In this document: positions 60,695-64,000 of the stretch, piece after piece
Layout of the letters: each line of letters begins with the position of its first letter
Numbering within the stretch: position 1 is the stretch's first letter
Origin: Stenotrophomonas rhizophila
GTDB lineage: Bacteria; Pseudomonadota; Gammaproteobacteria; Xanthomonadales; Xanthomonadaceae
Length of the DNA: 64,000 nucleotides
Reading direction: 5' to 3'
Assembly (NCBI RefSeq): GCF_003751305.1
Contig: NZ_RJKV01000002.1
Span: 1,116,001-1,180,000 of the forward strand
Program-made: the position numbers and the translations under genes
The notes under the pieces: generated by a model
What the model saw: the letters and a program-made list of their open reading frames with translations, nothing else
Database searches by the model: none
What the model was told of the DNA's origin: nothing

Positions 60695-63502
60695 TTACTC
60701 CGCGCCAAACTCATACTTGGCCTGCACATACACGGCGCGGCCGTAGATGTTGTAGAAGTAATTGTTGTAAGGCGTACCCGAGGTGCCCGGGTAGTTGCTT
60801 GCCTGGTTGTCGGGCATTTTGTTGAACACGTTGTTGACCATCACCGAGAAGGTCATGTTCTCGGCAGCACGGTAGTTCACGCTCAGGTTGTAGGTGGTGT
60901 AGGAGCCCCACTTGCCCGCCTTGGCGCCCGAGGAATGCACGTAGTCATAGCCGTTGCCGGCGTAGGCCAGGTAGTTCGGGGTTTTGCCGACATAGTTGAA
61001 GTACAGCGTGGTGGTCCACTTGTCCAACGCCCAGCCCACCGAGCCATCCGCACGCACCTTGGCGTAGGAATCGTAGATCCACATGTTGTACGGATCGCGC
61101 AGCAGATCCAGATACTCATCGCCCGGCTGCGGCTGCAGTTCGCGCTTGATCATGTTGGTGTAGTTGGTGGAGAACTGCAGTGCACCGAAGCGACCCAGCT
61201 CCTGCACGTACTTGGCGCTGGCGGTGATGGCCTGCAGGTTCTGGCTGGCCACGTTCATCTTCGGCGTGTAGATCTCATCCAGAACGCCGGAGGCATCGCG
61301 GGTGATCCACTCGTTGACGTTGTCGCAGCTGGCCGAGGTGTTGTTGACCTGGCCGTTGCGGCAGTAGTACTCGGCCAGCAGCAGCTGATCCGAGCTCAGC
61401 GTGTCCACTTCGTTCTTGATCTTCCAGTTGTAGTAGTCGACCGAGAAGGACAGGTTGTTCAGCGGTGCCCAGACCACGCCGGCATTCCACACATCGGCGG
61501 TGATCGGCTCCAGGTCCGGGTTGCCGGCACGCTGGCCGAACACCGAGACACTGTCATACGCACAGCCGGTGGTGTCGGTCGGTGCGTAGCCCAGCTGGCC
61601 GCAGCGGTAGTAGTCGGTGGCGCCGTTGGCGTAGTAACCGCTCAGGCCCTGGAAAGCATCGGACAGGCTCGGCGCGCGGAATGCGGTGCCGTACTTGCCG
61701 CGGAACAGCAGGCTTTCGATCGGGCGGAACTCGACGCCCACGCTGTAGGTCGCCTTGTCCACGGTGCTGTTGCCGATCTTGAAGGCGTCATAACGGCCCG
61801 AGCCGGTCACAGTGAGCGAGTCGAGCAGCGGCAGGCGCAGCTCGGAGGTCACCGCGTAATTGCTGCGATGGCCAGCACCGGCTACGGCGGTGGTGCCCCA
61901 CACGCTGCCATCCATCAGACGCTCGTCCGGGGTGTAATCCCAGCCTTCGCTGCCGGCTTCAGCGACCACGGCGAAACCAGCATCACCGCCGGGCAGTGAG
62001 AACAGCGTGCCATTGGTGATCTGGAAGCGGCCCAGGTTCTGCCAGGTACGGCTCTGGCTCTCGGTGTAACCGGTGAAGGTAGCGAAATCGCCGGCCGGGA
62101 TCGGTGCGTAGAAGGCGTCCCAGTTCGGCGAGAACACGGCATAGCCATTGCGCGTGCCCAACTGCGGGCCCAGCACGTTCTCTTCGAAATAGTTGTTGAT
62201 CGGATCGGCCCAGCGCACGAAATTGCGCTCGGTCAGCTTGTACTCGCCGCGCGTGAAGCTGGCGCTGTAATCCCAGTTGCCCAGCGTGCCGCGGCCACCG
62301 AGGGTGACCTGGTAGGCCTTGTTGCGGTCGGTGTTGAGAATGTCCTTGTAGCCGTTGGCGCTGATGTCCTCCGGCGCGAACGCGCGCTGCAGGTTCATCC
62401 ACTGGCCGCTGGTCTGATCCCAGAAGCGACCGTAGCCGGAAGCAGTGCCCCACCAGGTGTAGTTCGAGCCGGTGGCGTACTTCACGTCTTCATAGCTGTA
62501 GAGCACATCGCCGAACAGCTGCAGGCTGTCGTTGGCGTCGAAGGTGAACGAGCTGTAGATCTGTGCGCTGTCCTTGCCATTCTTGACGGTCTTGTAGCCC
62601 GGGCTGTAGATCGAGCCGCAGGACTGGCCGGCCGCACGGGTGCCAAGCACGGTGGTGCCGCCGAACTGACCGGCGACGTTGGCGCACAGGTTCGGGTCCA
62701 TCATCAAGTAGGCATTGCCTGCCGCCGGATTGACCACCAGGAAGTCATTGGTCGGCACCTGGGCGGTGTAGCCGTTGCCGTTGGTGGTCCTGGTGACGTC
62801 GCGCTGGTAACCCCAGATCGGGTTGCTCGACTCGAACTGGGCATTGACCAGCACGTTGAGGCGGTCATCGGCACTGTTGAAACCCGTCGCTCCGCTGATG
62901 CGGAAGGTGCTGCCGCCGCCCTCGGTGTAAGTGCCGCCGCGCACGTTGAGCACGCTGCCGTCCATCCGCTCTTTCAGGATGATGTTGACCACGCCGGCGA
63001 TCGCGTCCGAGCCGTACAGGGAGGACTGGCCACCCGGCAGGATCTCGATGCGCTCGACGATGTCGATCGGGATGCCGCTGATGTTGTTGAACGTGTCGCC
63101 GCCGTTGTACAGCGCGGGGTAGGACAGCATCGGCCGGCCGTTGATCAGGTACTTGGTGTAGCTCGGGCTCAGGCCGAACATGCCGGCTGCTTCAGCACCC
63201 TGGGTGAACGAGGCCGACGTCTGGCCGCCCTGCAGGCCGCCGGTGGTCAACGAGGACTGCTGCAGGACATCGGCCACGCTGGTGAATCCGCGGGTCTGGA
63301 TGTCCTCGGCGGTGATGGTTACCACCGGCGTATGGGTTTCGATCTCGGTCTGCGGAATCAGCGAACCGGTAACAGTGACTTTGTCCAGGTTGGTGGTGCC
63401 GCTGTCCTGGGCGAAGGCAGTGACGGCGCTGGTCAGCAGCATGCCGGTCAGAACGGCAGCGGTCAGCGGGTGGCGAGACAGGGTGGAGCGATAGCGAGAC
63501 AT
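60695..63502 (-). CDS. TonB-dependent outer-membrane receptor
   Basis: A 935-residue outer-membrane transporter. The second of two ATGs is used because the only purine-rich site (GGGGA) is too close to the first. A signal peptide (about 1-32) leads to TTNLDKVTVTGSLIPQTEIE, then the plug with VVTITAEDIQTRGFTSVADV, KYLINGRPMLSYPALYNGGD and VERIEILPGGQSSLYGSDAI. The barrel has many aromatic strands and Asn/Gly-rich loops and ends VQAKYEFGAE. The two M13 peptidase genes are next to it, so it may import peptides or their breakdown products. A long AT-rich leader lies upstream. Confidence 0.92.
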   Translation of the reverse strand: MSRYRSTLSRHPLTAAVLTGMLLTSAVTAFAQDSGTTNLDKVTVTGSLIPQTEIETHTPVVTITAEDIQTRGFTSVADVLQQSSLTTGGLQGGQTSASFTQGAEAAGMFGLSPSYTKYLINGRPMLSYPALYNGGDTFNNISGIPIDIVERIEILPGGQSSLYGSDAIAGVVNIILKERMDGSVLNVRGGTYTEGGGSTFRISGATGFNSADDRLNVLVNAQFESSNPIWGYQRDVTRTTNGNGYTAQVPTNDFLVVNPAAGNAYLMMDPNLCANVAGQFGGTTVLGTRAAGQSCGSIYSPGYKTVKNGKDSAQIYSSFTFDANDSLQLFGDVLYSYEDVKYATGSNYTWWGTASGYGRFWDQTSGQWMNLQRAFAPEDISANGYKDILNTDRNKAYQVTLGGRGTLGNWDYSASFTRGEYKLTERNFVRWADPINNYFEENVLGPQLGTRNGYAVFSPNWDAFYAPIPAGDFATFTGYTESQSRTWQNLGRFQITNGTLFSLPGGDAGFAVVAEAGSEGWDYTPDERLMDGSVWGTTAVAGAGHRSNYAVTSELRLPLLDSLTVTGSGRYDAFKIGNSTVDKATYSVGVEFRPIESLLFRGKYGTAFRAPSLSDAFQGLSGYYANGATDYYRCGQLGYAPTDTTGCAYDSVSVFGQRAGNPDLEPITADVWNAGVVWAPLNNLSFSVDYYNWKIKNEVDTLSSDQLLLAEYYCRNGQVNNTSASCDNVNEWITRDASGVLDEIYTPKMNVASQNLQAITASAKYVQELGRFGALQFSTNYTNMIKRELQPQPGDEYLDLLRDPYNMWIYDSYAKVRADGSVGWALDKWTTTLYFNYVGKTPNYLAYAGNGYDYVHSSGAKAGKWGSYTTYNLSVNYRAAENMTFSVMVNNVFNKMPDNQASNYPGTSGTPYNNYFYNIYGRAVYVQAKYEFGAE

Positions 63503-63544
63503 GGGCATCCCCGAGTGCAGTGTCGACGTGGGTGGGGGCCATCC

Positions 63545-63800
63545 GTGGGAACGTTTACATTCAATGGTGAAGCTTTCCTTGCTTCGTCATCGAACGTAAC
63601 ACAGCCTTAACAGTGCTTACACCGATCAGTCACATTGCGATCAGAATGAGGCCTGGAATATCTAGAAAAATGCTTTTAAATCAAATGCGTATGTTTTTGT
63701 ATCAATTTGTAACACTGAAAACAATGAGCTGACACTGAATAATTGCATGTGAAACCGATTCCTGTTTTCGGGTTTTTGGCATGCAGTGCAGGGCTGCTTG
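63545..63800. promoter_or_regulatory. AT-rich promoter region of the TonB receptor gene
   Basis: About 250 bp with markedly lower GC than the window. Features include GTCACATTGC, which carries a CRP-like half site, and runs such as TCTAGAAAAATG and GTTTTTGTATCAATTTG. I cannot place a firm -35/-10 pair. It holds no credible gene. It most likely contains the receptor promoter and regulator sites. Confidence 0.4.
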
Positions 63801-63847
63801 CGAGCAGGGTCAGGCCCGGGTCGGGGAGGGCCTGGCGCAGGCCTGAA

Positions 63848-63879
63848 ACGAAACAAGCCCGGCGTGAGCCGGGCTTGTT
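63848..63879 (-). terminator. Intrinsic terminator of the right-edge receptor gene
   Basis: A 12-pair perfect stem AACAAGCCCGGC / GCCGGGCTTGTT with loop GTGA lies 23 bp after the stop of the gene at the window edge. A short T run (TTGTTTCG) follows on the minus strand. Confidence 0.8.
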
Positions 63880-63901
63880 GGGTGTTGCCGTTCTGGATGG
63901 A

Positions 63902-64000
63902 TCAGAACTTGTAGGACGCGCCCATGTAGAAGTAGCGGCCGACGTTGTCGTACATCGAGTGCCCGACATCGGCACCGAAGTAGTTGCGCGGCGGATCCTT
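63902..64000 (-). CDS. TonB-dependent receptor, C-terminal end only (cut by window edge)
   Basis: Only the last 32 residues are visible, ending in YFYMGASYKF before the stop. The final aromatic Phe and the alternating YxYxxxxYxF pattern are the standard C-terminal beta strand of outer-membrane barrels recognised by the Bam machinery, and GRYFYMGASYKF is typical of TonB receptors. The DPPRNYFGAD segment before it is a common last loop. The plug and N-terminus lie beyond the right edge. It is on the same strand as the second TonB receptor, and has its own terminator. Confidence 0.75.
   Translation of the reverse strand, partial: KDPPRNYFGADVGHSMYDNVGRYFYMGASYKF

Overview
This is a high-GC chromosomal segment from a gammaproteobacterium of the Xanthomonadaceae, most likely Stenotrophomonas or a close relative. 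The evidence is the conserved block leuS-lptE-holA-nadD-rsfS-rlmH, the maf-rng-yhdP-tldD run, several large TonB-dependent receptors, two short GTAG-headed REP hairpins of the kind known from Stenotrophomonas, and two sites matching the CRP/Clp consensus. No phage, integrase, transposase, rRNA or CRISPR array was seen, so the window is essentially core chromosome with a few accessory inserts.

Layout. Positions 1-5670 hold minus-strand genes: the N-terminal part of metG (cut by the window edge), a secreted DUF2147 protein, a VOC protein translationally coupled to a serine hydrolase, a DUF885 metallopeptidase-like protein and a DUF502 membrane protein. Positions 5745-12737 hold two unrecognised envelope proteins, a hotdog-fold protein, an overlapping LysM-FecR / CHASE2-GGDEF pair with a candidate Clp site upstream, and a CnoX-type thioredoxin. 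Positions 12864-19838 hold a DUF998 protein and the leuS-to-rlmH run, followed by a tRNA-Asn. Positions 20069-24683 carry a TonB receptor, a TonB-like energy transducer and a SIMPL protein. Positions 24814-34851 carry maf, rng, yhdP, tldD, darP, pmbA and a DUF4870 protein. Positions 34955-41227 carry ispA, xseB, tilS, a small exported protein, a lipoprotein alkaline phosphatase and a DAACS symporter.

The most interesting part is 41338-48799. Six same-strand genes reproduce the order and protein architectures of the Pseudomonas fapABCDEF functional-amyloid operon: a small exported protein, a minor repeat protein, a large Asn/Thr-rich amyloid-like subunit with three Fap-type repeats, a C39-like protease with an intact Cys/His/Asp set, a FapE-like protein and a coiled-coil plus beta-barrel channel. 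A near-consensus sigma-54 promoter lies just upstream. Palindromes sharing a TGTAACA core lie further upstream. A convergent sigma-54 activator with an intact GAFTGA motif and a VpsR-like N-terminus lies downstream. Together they suggest a self-contained, sigma-54-controlled amyloid export module.

Positions 49048-56109 hold two NlpC/P60 cell-wall hydrolases (with a near-perfect CRP/Clp palindrome between them), slyD, a DUF418 protein, glutathione reductase, an EamA exporter overlapping an alkyltransferase-like protein gene, and a rhomboid protease. Positions 56209-64000 hold two adjacent M13-family metallopeptidase genes, one with a broken zinc motif, and two TonB receptors, the last cut by the window edge. 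This region looks devoted to peptide or nutrient scavenging at the envelope. Functional names rest on motifs, architecture and context read by eye; no database search was possible.
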